Shown: positions 24,701 to 38,800 of the stretch, piece after piece
Layout: each line of letters starts with the position of its first letter
Position numbering within the stretch: the first letter of the stretch is position 1
DNA from: Hofstenia miamia
Taxonomy: Eukaryota > Xenacoelomorpha > Acoela
Direction: 5' to 3'
NCBI GenBank assembly: GCA_004352715.1
Contig: SCFE01000049.1
Span: 1,112,533 to 1,176,532 of the forward strand
DNA: 64,000 bases
Position numbers and translations under genes: made by a program
The notes under the pieces: model-generated
What the model saw: the letters and a program-made list of their open reading frames with translations, nothing else
Databases searched by the model: none
What the model was told of the DNA's origin: nothing

Positions 24701-27700
24701 ATTTTAATCGAAAATGCAATTATTTTCGTTCACATTTGCGATTTTTTATCATCAGATTTTTCATCAGAAAAAGCGGAGTTGGAAGAGTGTTCAGACTATC
24801 GATTTTTTATCAAATGATAAATTATCATCTTTTGATTGACAGTAAGAAAAACAACAACATCTGTTTGTGGATTGGTTTGTCTTGGAATGTAAACAATGTT
24901 TACATATTTTGAAGTTGAAATATTTCAACGACAATAATTTACGTTTTGGAAGTCTGTTNGTTCAGACTATCGATTTTTTATCAGATGATAAATTATCATC
25001 TTTTGATTGACAGTAAGAAAAACAACAACATCTGTTTATGGATTGGTTTGTCTTGGAATGTAAACAATGTTTACATATTTTGAAGTTGAAATATTTCAAG
25101 GACAATAATTTACGTTTTGGAAGTTTGTTCCCTACTTGAGAAGTAAGCAATTAGTTTCAAGTAGCTATTCGACTAGTTTTAGTATCGATCAGACTATCGA
25201 CTTTTATCAGCTGATAAATTATCAGATGACAGTAATCTGGCTGTTTTGCCAAAAAAATCGGATGGAGCGTTCAGACTATCGACTTTTATCAGCCGATAAA
25301 AAAGCAGATAGAGTGTTCACACTATCGACTTTTATCACCTATTTCTTGACAGATGATAAAAGTCGATAGGGGGAACACACCTTGAAGGTGTGATTTCAAT
25401 AAAAAACTTAATTCTCTTTATTGATGTTAAATTCATCGATAGATACGATAGGCGAATGTGGCTTTCAACGAACGATTTTGCTGCTGTGACTTTACCGACA
25501 AAATGCTGCAATAAGGAGTAAGGTGTATGAGTACGAAAAGATTTTTAGGTTACAAGCTAAGCAGTAGAAATATCAGAGCCGCTTACACGAGGCGGATGAT
25601 CCGCATTATCTCGATTTAATTGCTCTTCCGGAACAGAAGTCACGCCTCCGCATCAACCCGTATTAATGATAAACAACTTGTCAATAATTTTGTTTGCTTT
25701 TTCAATTGTGATTTGCTTTTCTACCTTTGTATGTAACCAATCAGAATTCACCAAAATAAATATATTTTACTAAAGAAGAGCACGTGTAAACCCGGATTAA
25801 TAAAATCTATTAAAAAAACAATTTTGTTCAACAAGTAGTACCGTATTGGCTACTACGCCGAATTTAGCTGTTCCGCATTCCGTGTAAACGGGGGTATTAT
25901 TACATAATATTGTTTTTTCGTCAGATATCGTCACCTGACAATGTCGCACTGGAGGCCAATTTTTCAATCTGCCAATTCAGATAATTTTTTGTGGAGATAT
26001 TTATTTTTCAATTTTATTTACTGTCAACATAAAAATTGATATTTTTTAGTTTTAATTTTTTTTCTGTGACTGAAACAACTTTTAATTTTAAAATAATCCC
26101 AACTTTAGTCGGACTTTTTGATGAGTTCCATTTGAACATGAGCGCTGAAGTTAATCTTACTGCTGTTGGTGTAGCGGAGGGAAAGTTCTGCCACATCTAT
26201 GAAGATTTATTTCCCGATAGTGAATATAGCTTCACTGCAAAGACCTCTTGTATTATTGATGCAGAACTCGCCTATGAAGGCGATTATTCAGAAGCAGTGC
26301 TTGGGCGAACAGGTAACTTTAGTTTCTAACTCCTTAATGATCATTATAGCTGGTTGTATGCAGACTTGTCAACGAGCCGACATTTCCAAGCAAATTTTGT
26401 GTAAGTTCGGCTCGGCTCGGCTCGCCACATAAAATCTTTAAATGAGGCTCGTTTTAGCTCGGTATTTTTTTTTAAAAATAATGTTCTCAAAGAATTTTTT
26501 ACATAACTCTTCCTATTATTTAATAAACATTTCTTAAATATGATTACAGGAAAGGCAAACTGAATGCAAAATAGGCTCGTTTTGGGCTCGTTGTATATCA
26601 AATACTGTGCTCAAGCTCGGCTCGTTAGAAGCTCGGCTCGTTGACAAGTCTGGTTGTATGTTAACTTCATTATATCTTGTTCAAATATTATTCAATATTT
26701 CACAGCAAGAAATTATTCAATTTTAGAGTAAAGTGTGAAGCCATAAATGCTACAGTTGCATGGCTAAATGTTTGCTCGAACTTTATTGGCATTCTAGCAT
26801 GCAATTATTCGCCACTTCTGTCAAAATAGAACAATGTCATGCTGCGTCTTCATGGCCATGAAAACGTTAATTTTAGAAATTTACTATACGTTGTAACTAC
26901 ATTTAATTATAGAAACTAATGATCAAGAAATTATTCGAGTGTTGAAATATTTCGATAAAAACTTTCATTTTTTTCTGGCGTAAAATATGACCTACTGATT
27001 TTATCATTTCATTGATTTTGTTTTAAGTTTTATTCATTCCTTGATAATAATTTTGCCATGGCTATATTTTTTTACAATGGTAGTTACACAGAATGATAAA
27101 ATTGAATCGACTCGTTAATAACTTTTACAATTTTATGCATAAATTACTTATATTGTATATGGTTAAGACGGTGGCAAAAAATCGAGCACTTGAATTTTTT
27201 GCGATTAATCAATCATATTCATTAGCACTAGAAGGGCAAAATTTTTATTACTGGGATGCGATGAATTTACAATAGTAGTTTCTGAAGTTTGCTGGCTTAA
27301 TATTTTGCGTGTACGTCATTCATGAGAAACTTAGTTTAAGCCAAACTGTTAAAGAACTTTCCTTTGCATTTTTACCTAGAGGGGCCAAAGTGGAACATTG
27401 ACCCGTATTCGTCATAAATTTTTGGATCAATTTACAAGATACAAAAAACTGGTTTTCATACAGTGATAGTTTTCTTAATTTAAGTAAATTTTTTATATTT
27501 CCTGGGTTGTATCGGCAGTTGTAACCCGATAAGAATAATATCTACATGTAATACAACTATGTAGCTTAAATTGGCAAAGCATGGGTTTAGTTGTTTAGTA
27601 GAAAATTTATTTAAATAAATACATGTAATTAATGACGCATAACATATCGTTAAATTACATATTGCTCAAACATTTCTGTTACATGATGCAACAAATAAAA

Positions 27701-29821
27701 ATTAATTCACCAATTTGAAGTCGTCATATAAAAAAGTTGCAGAGCTCGAACTTGGCAGTGAAGCCGTTGAGTTGCACTCCAGAATTTATGTGTTCTGCGA
27801 TGTAAGCAGGAATGAGATATCTTGACATTCCTTTGCATCATTCTTTGATTATCGTTGGGACACCTCTACTCTTAGCACACTCCAACAGTTTTCCAAAATA
27901 TTAATGTTGGGGCTTTGGGCAAGCCAGCCAGAGTCGTCGAGGTAGTTTGAGCTTTTTCACATTTGTGATATAAATCTGGAAAAATTTTCAGGTACTTCCA
28001 GTGGCAAATTGTGGTTTTCCAAAAGCGTGATATATATGAAGTTTTTGACGGTTCCCTGAACTTTTACGGTATCCACAAATCACGTTTCAACCCGCTATTG
28101 AAACCCACTATTCTTCATTGTATAAAATGGTTTGTAACATTGAGTTGGACCAATTAGATAACTGGCGGCTTTGCTTGAAGCTTAATTTCTGCTTCATCCA
28201 AAGAAAACATTTCTTCTTAACAATCGTTCAACTGTTTACAGTGTAACGGTGGTCCCACCCCACCATTCAGTTGACTAGTTTTGGGTCAACTTTGACATAG
28301 GAATCTATTGTATCTTCGACTTTTTCCGCGGCATTATTTTACCCACAGTTATGCGGGGGACATCTTCCTTTGTTGAGATCTCTAATCATGTGTGATTCTA
28401 AAAATACTTGGCCACAACCAAATTACGAATTCCAACAGGCATGTTTGGATAATGAAAAATATCCAAAGACAATAGAAAAAGTAGTAAATGTATATACAAT
28501 AGGAAAATACATAACACAATTAACTTTAATTTTTCTGTATCTTTATTTGTCACTTTTACAAAACCTCTCCCTAAACTTGGTTTACATCTATTCAAATAAC
28601 ATACTAAAAAATGAAGTTTATTTATTGTTGCAAATATGTCTTATATAACTTAGAGTATTACATTCTGTCAATTAAAGCATTGAGTTTCAGTTGCCCAAAC
28701 TTTACTGTCTCTTTATGTTTTTATGAACTGTATAGGCAGTAAAAGTTTCCCTTTATATTTTCAATGCAAATATTTTTCTGCACATGTTGTTGGTGAGCTT
28801 TTTCAAGTTATCTTGAGAAAGTTTATTCCGTATTTTACTTCCATAACTTTCAGTTCATAATTAAACTTCTTGATGCCATCTTATCGTGTTGACTGGTAAT
28901 TTGCTTTAGCAATACACATTTAAGTTTTTTGATTTCACACTTTTTAACATATTGTAGAAAGACTTTTATTTATTGTATTTATTGATCAGTTCTACCAATC
29001 GCTCCCTGATCATTGCTAAATCCCCTCCTGTCTCACGGTTTTAGCCATCATGTTAAATATAATTTGACTAGAATTTAGCAGTGAGATTTTAATTAGTGTC
29101 TCGTGTTATTTTGTAATCAATTGTAATTCTACAGACTAGTGTTGTGTGCCAAGAACATGAATTTTGCTGCATACATATGTCAGTGATTTATCACGCTAAA
29201 TTGTTTTTGACAATATAGTAGCGCAATTAAATTAATTGTATTTTGCAAGCATAATCGCTTTTCTTTTTCAATTCATTATTTGACAATTAATTTTATGTAC
29301 ACGTTATATTTTTGGTCTCTCACTTATCAAGAACGCGTCTGATTTTCGTGTAAGAATTGTATGTTTGCGATTGAACGTATTTTTAGCCAGTTCCTTAAAT
29401 TTGGACAATAATGGTTTTCTCCATAAAGTAGACGCCGTTATTTCTTTGGAGTGTCCACAAAATATGTATACATGGCGATGCTATCAACATAATGATTTAC
29501 GTTTTTTGAGATAGTGTGATAGCTTGGACAAAGTGCTGAGTGCTGATATCGACAGCAATGCTAGTTAATTTGAATTTTGCAAACGCGCTAAGTTATGATG
29601 TGAAAAATATTGAAAATATACCAATAGTATTTGTAGGCATCGAACATGGGCGCCGCAAATAGGGGACAGCTGTCCCCTGTCATAGTGAGTTGATAGAATA
29701 TATTAATGTTTAATTAAATGGAAATGCCAAATTTTGGATACGCATTATTTCAAGGAATTTAAAATACCCTTAGTGATTACGTTTGCGTAAAATGCATTGT
29801 AACATATTTTTTCTATATTAA

Positions 29822-29862
<41 letters not shown>

Positions 29863-31837
29863 GGAAAATCACCAATACCCAGGAATTTTGAGAGTTTTCT
29901 CAGAAGGATAGCTATTCCTAAAAGTTCTTCTTTCTGTACTTTCGCCCCTTCTTTCTTTAGTAATCTTAGCTCCTTTAAGTACCTCTTATTCTTCTGTTTC
30001 TAGTGACTTAATTATTACTGGGACTACTTCACCTCCCACAATCTCTCGATTTCCTTTACTTGTTTATCTTAGCATTCTTCTTGGTTTGTACATTCCTATC
30101 CTTTGGTTCTGCTATATCACTGTTCTCATTCCTTCCTCATTGTCTACCACTACTATGTTTGGCCTCCGTGCTTCTTTAACCTTGCTCGGCTGTATTTTGA
30201 AGTATACAGTATCTTTACCTTCTCTACGACGCCATGTGACTTATGCTTATACCACTTGTCTCGTCCTTCTAATTCTAATCCAATCTGCGTACTCAAACTC
30301 AGGGTATGAAGCGTTTCATCTTGTCATGCCTGAAATAATGCTTATTCTGCGAAAGCTTCTCACATCCTGCAATCAGATGATCTACTGTCTCCAACACTCT
30401 TCTGTCTATTCACCTCGTCACCCACTTAGTCCTGACTGCTTGCTCCTGCGCTGCCTTTGTCAATGTTTCTTTTCTCTCTTCAGTTTTGCGTTCCTTAGCC
30501 ACTTTTTCTCTTCTCTTTGCAGCATTCTTTATTCCTACAATATTATCCATGCATTGTCTTCTGCCTACACCTTTTTTTATCCTTCTGCTTCTATCCTACT
30601 CTGGTATGCTTTTTTTCCTCAACATCTGCTCTTATCTTCCATCATCTGCTATCACTGTCTAGCTACCTAACTATTGCCGCCATGTTTTTCAACATTGGTA
30701 TAGACTATGTATTTATGGGCACCGAGTGAAAGCTTTATTTTTTTATGGCAGATTAAGTTTGATAAATGTTGAATACATAATTTATTGCCATTTTATTTTA
30801 AACTTAAAAACTAATTTATGGATTTTATTAAAACTATGTGGCTTAGAGTAAAATATAATGCATGAAAAATGAATTAAAACATAATTTTAGCACCCTCGAC
30901 ACCTCATTTAACATTCCAAACTTTGTCGACCACAGAAATTGAAATTTTACCGAATGTAACTGGAGCAACGTATTATTACTATCGAAATGGAGTTGAGTTG
31001 CCAACTACTAGCCTTCCGTATGCAGACGATAACTTAATTCCCGGCTTCCTGTACTCTTACAGCATGGCGCTTATTTCCGAAGACAAAGTGTTATCAGCAC
31101 GAAGCATAGACTACTACGTCTGCACTAATCCAGAAGTTGTTTACGACGTGTACAGAAATTGTATTAATAGCACCGCCTTTTCAGTTATTTGGAGCTTTCC
31201 GTTAACAGGTAGTGTTTAAGCAAAAGCTAATGTGAAGTGCTTTGTTTATGCTATGATTTTCAAATTTTTATTCTCTTTTAGCGTTGTTTTGCAACCGGCC
31301 CCTTTTCCAATTTGCTTCAAACTTTCATTGTTTAGGGAATTTCGTTTGTATTTTGCACTTTTGGGTTTATGGATTTTTCGAAGCAAGTAATCTAAGCATT
31401 TTATGCAGGTTTTTTTTTCTAATAGTTATGAGCCATGCTATTTAATACAAATCGTGAGAGTATACATGGTGGAGCAACGTGGACCTCAACCTTATATTCA
31501 CAAATATAGTTTGTTGTTATACATGTATATCTAGTCAAAGATATATTGCCCTATTAGATTGCCATAGTTTTAATAGAACTGAAATTAAGATTTGATCCTT
31601 TCGCTATTAGAATTAGTTTTTTAAATGGGACCTATCCCATTAGTTTATTTATAGCCATTTTTAAACACATTGTGAAAATATATATACTGTGTAAATTATA
31701 GTCGAATACATGCTTTTATTGTGCATTTTTTCTTATTCATTGTTTAAAAGTGGCAGAAATATTGACGTACATGTCTTGCAGAAATCTCATTCGATTATTG
31801 TTTCTAATATATTTTAGAAATTGAAAATTAATTTGTT

Positions 31838-31879
<42 letters not shown>

Positions 31880-32785
31880 GCAGTGCGACGAAAGAGTTAC
31901 CATTCTAGAGTGCTATTTTATGCTATTTCTAAGTTTGTTTTAGTTTACAATTAAATCGTATATTATTTTCCTTGCCAAATGGGATCGGACACGCAAAACT
32001 GAACCGTCAATCGAAACCGAATATTTCTTTTATAGTTTTTGTATGAGTTTTTTTAACCATTGTCATATTGGTCAATTCAAGGCTATTCCGACGCTATCTT
32101 TGGATTTTATCAGTTGACAATNGCCTTTTCAGTTATTTGGAGCTTTCCGTTAACAGGTAGTGTTTAAGCAAAAGCTAATGTGAAGTGCTTTGTTTATGCT
32201 ATGATTTTCAAATTTTTATTCTCTTTTAGCGTTGTTTTGCAACCGGCCCCTTTTCCAATTTGCTTCAAACTTTCATTGTTTAGGGAATTTCGTTTGTATT
32301 TTGCACTTTTGGGTTTATGGATTTTTCGAAGCAAGTAATCTAAGCATTTTATGCAGGTTTTTTTTTCTAATAGTTATGAGCCATGCTATTTAATACAAAT
32401 CGTGAGAGTATACATGGTGGAGCAACGTGGACCTCAACCTTATATTCACAAATATAGTTTGTTGTTATACATGTATATCTAGTCAAAGATATATTGCCCT
32501 ATTAGATTGCCATAGTTTTAATAGAACTGAAATTAAGATTTGATCCTTTCGCTATTAGAATTAGTTTTTTAAATGGGACCTATCCCATTAGTTTATTTAT
32601 AGCCATTTTTAAACACATTGTGAAAATATATATACTGTGTAAATTATAGTCGAATACATGCTTTTATTGTGCATTTTTTCTTATTCATTGTTTAAAAGTG
32701 GCAGAAATATTGACGTACATGTCTTGCAGAAATCTCATTCGATTATTGTTTCTAATATATTTTAGAAATTGAAAATTAATTTGTT

Positions 32786-32827
<42 letters not shown>

Positions 32828-35800
32828 GCAGTGCGACGAAAGAGTTACCATTCTAGAGTGCTATTTTATGCTATTTCTAAGTTTGTTTTAGTTTACAATT
32901 AAATCGTATATTATTTTCCTTGCCAAATGGGATCGGACACGCAAAACTGAACCGTCAATCGAAACCGAATATTTCTTTTATAGTTTTTGTATGAGTTTTT
33001 TTAACCATTGTCATATTGGTCAATTCAAGGCTATTCCGACGCTATCTTTGGATTTTATCAGTTGACAATTATGGACGAGATACCGTTTGTCAAACATGAG
33101 CTCTCCCCTGCTGAAAAAATTCTAATTGTGCGAGTCCATCAGTATTTCATTAAAGAAAAGCATGAAGGAAGGGCAGGATCTCAAAGACCAGTACGGAAGC
33201 GTGTAGCTGAAGCGCTAGGCTTCTCAACAAATACTGTTGCTAGGACTATTGCTCATTGGAACAAGAATAAAGATCCATCATTTTCAGATGAACCGGTCGT
33301 CAGAGGGAAACCCCCTGTATGCTACTCTGCTACTCTAACTACCTTTCTGCGCAAACAATCTATTATTAAAATTTTAACATTCAATGCTTATCGCTTCTAA
33401 ATTAAATGTAGTTTCTAAAATATATGGATGGTTCAGCAAATTCGAAATGTTGTACTTTGACAACTGTTTAACCGGTGTCAGATCCCAAATGGCGAGGACA
33501 ATAATAATAATGGGTATTATTGCATAAATTGGAAGTCTTCTAACGTCTGCTTTTCCTACATGTTTTCTAGAAAATCAAATTGTATTGATTTGTGTNCGGT
33601 ATTTTATGACGAATTTCTAAAATATTTTGAAAAATATCTTGTTAATTTACGAATAAAGTTTATCGTTCAGCCGAATAGGACGACCTCTCTTCTACTTTCA
33701 CTCTAGTTTAACATGATCGCTGCAAGAGAGGACTCTTGAATTTCGTTCATTAAACGGGTGCTTGCAAGTCGTTTGCGAATCAATTGTTTTATAGTTGCGG
33801 TTGTTTATATAGGGTATTTTGATCAACACCATTTAAAAAATTTAAAACTATGTAAAAATACGTATTTTATGCTCGCATTTTCAAATACATGAAGTAATAC
33901 GTATTTTATCGGTGATTTCCCGGTACATATATGCAGCGGGGCCCCTACGTAATTTTTTTACCCTGACTATACTGGATTTTTTATTGGAGATGGGGGGGCA
34001 ATTTTTTTAAATTTTATTTAAATTTAGTTCAGTAATGGTACATGCAATTCCTAGTCAAAAATAGCCTGTACAAACAACAATTCTGCGTACCTTCCTAGTA
34101 GTGAAAGTAGAAAGCAGAATAGCGGAGGTAACATTTGTCTATGTCCAATTTAAACAACATTGTTCTCCTGTAATAAAGCTGAAAAAATGTTATACAGGTA
34201 AAGAACAATTATACATTGCATCCGAATGCCATTATAGGAATATTATTTTACTTGAAATGAAGGTAATTCTTATTTTTTGCAAAATTTGAATGGCGGTTCA
34301 GGCGCCCTTGCATATATGCTCGATTCTTCAAATGGTACAATATGTATTGAACAACTAGGACCATATTCATTGATAAATTCCATGTATACCTTATATTTAA
34401 CCCTACCTGCCTATTGTATGTGCAAAGGCACCAGGGCTTTCAAATCAAATCCAAATTTTCAAACTTTCAAATCAAATTTTCAATTTTTTTTTAAAAATTC
34501 CAAACTTTCAAATCAAATATTGGTAAAATTCTAAAAAACCCTGAGAGGCACACATCGTTTATCCCATTTTCAGACAATTTTCTCCAATCCTATTTGGAAA
34601 CTTTGGAATTTTTTACATCTATGGAAAACTGTTAATGAAATTTGTGATAAAATTATTCGTGTGTTTGAACTACATGAAAATATTAACTTTTTTTCATTGG
34701 AAAATCCACAAAACTCTTTCAATTTCATTTGCCTTCCTCAATCTGGAAATTTAATGGAATGGAAATTTCCATTTCTCTATACAAACCTGCATTTTCGTTT
34801 TTTACATTATACAGAGCTGAAGACGTTGATTTGTGATATGGAATACAGGTTTTGGATTACAAACTATCATAAATAATAGAACAGCTGATGTAAAACTTGT
34901 AAGGATTGAAAAGGTGATAATTTAATATAACCCCAACCATAGATAAGTAAATATTTCGTTATTTATGTCCAAATTGGTGCTGGATATATCAAAAATGCAG
35001 AAAGAAGAAATAATTGTCAGACATTGTCACCAAAACTATTGTCATATATCTTACTCAATATTGAATGGCTAGACAATATAGCTTTTGTAAATTTGTTCAA
35101 ATTACACAGTTTTCATAACGATCCTTAGATCTTATCCATAATCATCAATAAAAAGAATGCAAGGCATGATGAACGACAATAAGGTATCAAACTATTCTTA
35201 CAGCTGCATCAGGGAGTTGTCGCCAATATATTTGCATATATTTGTTCTGAATATGATTGCCTGGAAATGGATAGCTAATCTGGGAGAATTTACAATATAT
35301 TTCAGCTTATGAGAGATATATTTGAAAGATTTCCAGGAAATAAAAAAGCAATGTAAAACTCGTGCCTTAATTTTTTTGGAAAACGACATAGTATTACCTA
35401 TGATAACTTCTTCACATCTTTCTGACTTACCATACTTTTAAGAAAAAACAAAAGCTGTGTTTGGTACTTTCAGTGCTGGCTTTAGCCTACCCGGAGCAAA
35501 ATATGATCTATAATTAAATTGAAAACGTCCCTGTTATAATAATTAGGGTTTCGCCCCCTTATTTAGTTGTTCTAAAACTGCCTATATCTATGCTTGCATA
35601 TGCTATTTGTTGGAGAATTATATAGATAATTGTCTATAATTTCATCCCAACAGTTTAAGATATCAGTATCAAATCCAAAAAGCAGTTTCAGAAAGTTCAT
35701 ACTTTGCAACCTGAGAATATTACAAACATATTAAGCATTTTGAAGAGAATTATAGTTTTTAGACATCATTTATTATCTTAACATATCCTTGAGCAACTTT

Positions 35801-38800
35801 AAAAAAATAAAGTCTTGGAGAGCAATATTTAAATTTAAAGTATCTTTAAGTTACTATAAAATAAATCAATGTTTTGAAAACCCATCTAATACTTTAAAGT
35901 ATCTTTTAGTTACTTTAAAGGGAATAATTGTTTCTAGAACTTTATAGTATAAACAAGAGAATTATTGTAACTTTAAATATTTTGTTGCTAACACTTTCCA
36001 GAGTATATTGTATATATACAATTAATGATCTGAATTTCAAGCCAAGTTTTTGTTTTAATAATTAAAAAATATATACTAATGCAATTAATATTATTATTTT
36101 TATTTTGATTATTATAATGAAATTAAAATAAATATTAAAATTAACGTAAACGAATATGATATAATAAATTTAGCAAAATATAGATACATTTATAAAGCTG
36201 TATCTTAAGTATATAAAAATATAATTTCTACTTGTCAAGCTTTGTATATGCTTAATAAAGTTCTGTGTATTTTGTCAACAAATCAAATTTTAGATTGCAA
36301 GAAAAAATGAAGTAACTGCAAAAATGTGTTATATATAAAAAGAAAAGATATAGGATTAGAATAGAACAAGTAACCATATTGTATTTCTCGAAGGTTATAT
36401 TTATTAAGAAATTTTCCTTGTATTTATTAAACTAATTGAATTCAAACATATTTGATATTTATGACTTATCTATTTGATGACTTTTTTCTTGCTTTTTTAC
36501 TAAAATATTCTATTAAATTTAGTGCTATATCACTCTCAATTGACAGCAGTTAAAAACCAATTTATCATTCTGTGTATGTAGTGGATCACAAACATCTTTT
36601 AATTATAAAGTTAAAATCGAAAAGAGCCTTATTTGTTGTAAATCAAAGTGTGGATATCAATGTACAGTCTGTTCCATAAGTCCCTACGTTTCAAATTACT
36701 ACTGCACTTAATCAATATTACAAACAGACATTATCATTAATATAATCAATACATCTATATTTAACAAACAAAAACAGACTGTATGTACCCTAATGTTCAT
36801 ATTATGGAAGATTTAATTTCCTTCTTCCTAAATTTACTAATAACTTTTCCCTGTTAATTGTTTAGTGCGGACCCCCAAATGCACGGGGCCCATGGCATTC
36901 GCCCCCTCCCCTTAAGCTCATTATTTTAATGCAGAATTATATATATATATAAATTACAATTTTAATTATATAAAATCAAATGTTTTTTTTCATTAAGCTC
37001 TAATATAAACATCTTAAAATTAAAAAAAGCTTACTACAACTTCAGCTCAATAATGTGTGAGACCTTCAAATAAGGATATAAGAAATGGCAAAAAACATTA
37101 TTGCTTTAATGTAGAAAATAAGTTTACATTTTTCTAAAACATAAACTCCATGGCACACATGCACCATCCAGCCGCCTATAGTCAAAGCATTTCTAATTAT
37201 CCAAAATTATAAAGCTCGAGGTTTTTTGTTAAAGAAGAAAGCACTTTTTTAGACCAAATATCGCGAATTTACAGCACCAAGGGTGCAGTAAAACGTTCGT
37301 CAGTTTCTGTATTGGCGAAAAATAGTTATACTTAAGTTGCCGGAGGGCCGCTGACAGCCGCATGTCCAAGAAAGTGCCCCTCGATACAAACATTCATATC
37401 ATGTTAGTATTTCTCAGGGGAATGTGTAATTTAAATCAATTTTGGAGAAAAGTGGTTTCTCTAAGATACAAGTCAATGCAAAAATAAGAACAATATAACT
37501 TGTGGCTTTCGCTGCAGGCGAAAATGTCGAAAAAGGTGTGTACTCAATGACTGTATATAGTTGAAACCTAAGTAGAAACCAAATATCCTTTGTTTTCTGA
37601 TATCTTTGTGTAATTTTACACAGGTTCTCTAAGGGTGGTAAATTCTGATTCTTACCATTTCTAGCAGTTAAGGGGTATCGAATTTTGAGAATTTCTTGTG
37701 TTAAAACGCTTTCTATTGCATATTTGATCGAGAAAGAATGTTTGATATAAACCTCTTAATGCATCATTAAAGACACTATAATTAAATATGAATGAATGTA
37801 TTACAAACGAATATTTATACATTTAGCCAGAAATAGTGTGATTTAGATATAATTACATATTATTATTGTACAAAGAAACACAATAAAGAAAGTTTGATTT
37901 CTGCGAAGCTTAGTTCGCAGTTTTTCAATCATTAATTTTTTCGTCGTTTTTAATTGTAGAGACACTAATGAATTTAAGATAAAATTCGGAGATAGACTTT
38001 CTTGGAGAATCTAATTCTCCTTTCCTTTACAGATTCTGGAAACTGCAATCCATTTCTTTGAATTTTATAGTTTTTTCAAAGGTGAAAACTTGACAACAGT
38101 AAACAAACTATCAATGTCTTATATGCAAAAGTTAACTGATATTTTGTGCATATATTTTTCAAAGTAGACGAGATTCTTTCTTCGCTACAGAATTAATGTG
38201 TGGACTCTATTTGAAATTGCAAGGTCTAGCAGATTACGTGTATCAACAGATGATATACCAAGAACATTTTCTGGAGAATTTGTCTATGAAATGATATTTG
38301 TATTTGTTTGGTTTTTTTTTGGTATTCAATTGTAGAAGATTGTTTACTATTTCATCTTAGGATGTTGTTCGTTTCCATAACTTCAGGTTCTTGGATATCA
38401 TTATAGTCTCGAGCACTATTGTGGTAATTGGTAATATTATCCGCGTATTTGATTATTATTATTTATTCAAGTTGGCAAAGGTAAGATATGTACGAGATCA
38501 GGCCTCAATATAGAAGCCTGTAATACGCCTGATTATAATCAAACAATGTACTACCAGACGATTATGAAGTTTTTTATCAAAGCCTTTTGAATAATTGTAG
38601 GCTTCTTATAACAATATCCTTAAACCAATCATCATCAAGTGACTTAGAAACTTGATCAATGAGAGCAATAAGTTCACAAGCAATTGATAAAGCAGACGAT
38701 CCTAAGATTCAAAGTAGAGGAGATCTCATCGATTGAATAACCAATCCTTCACCTATAAAATATCTTCTTTTTACAATTGTCAGCATAACAACGTAGAAGA

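Noticed and set aside
34101-34876. Short plus-strand ORFs in the long intron
   Set aside because: Low-complexity AT-rich sequence with no motif and no fitting splice sites.
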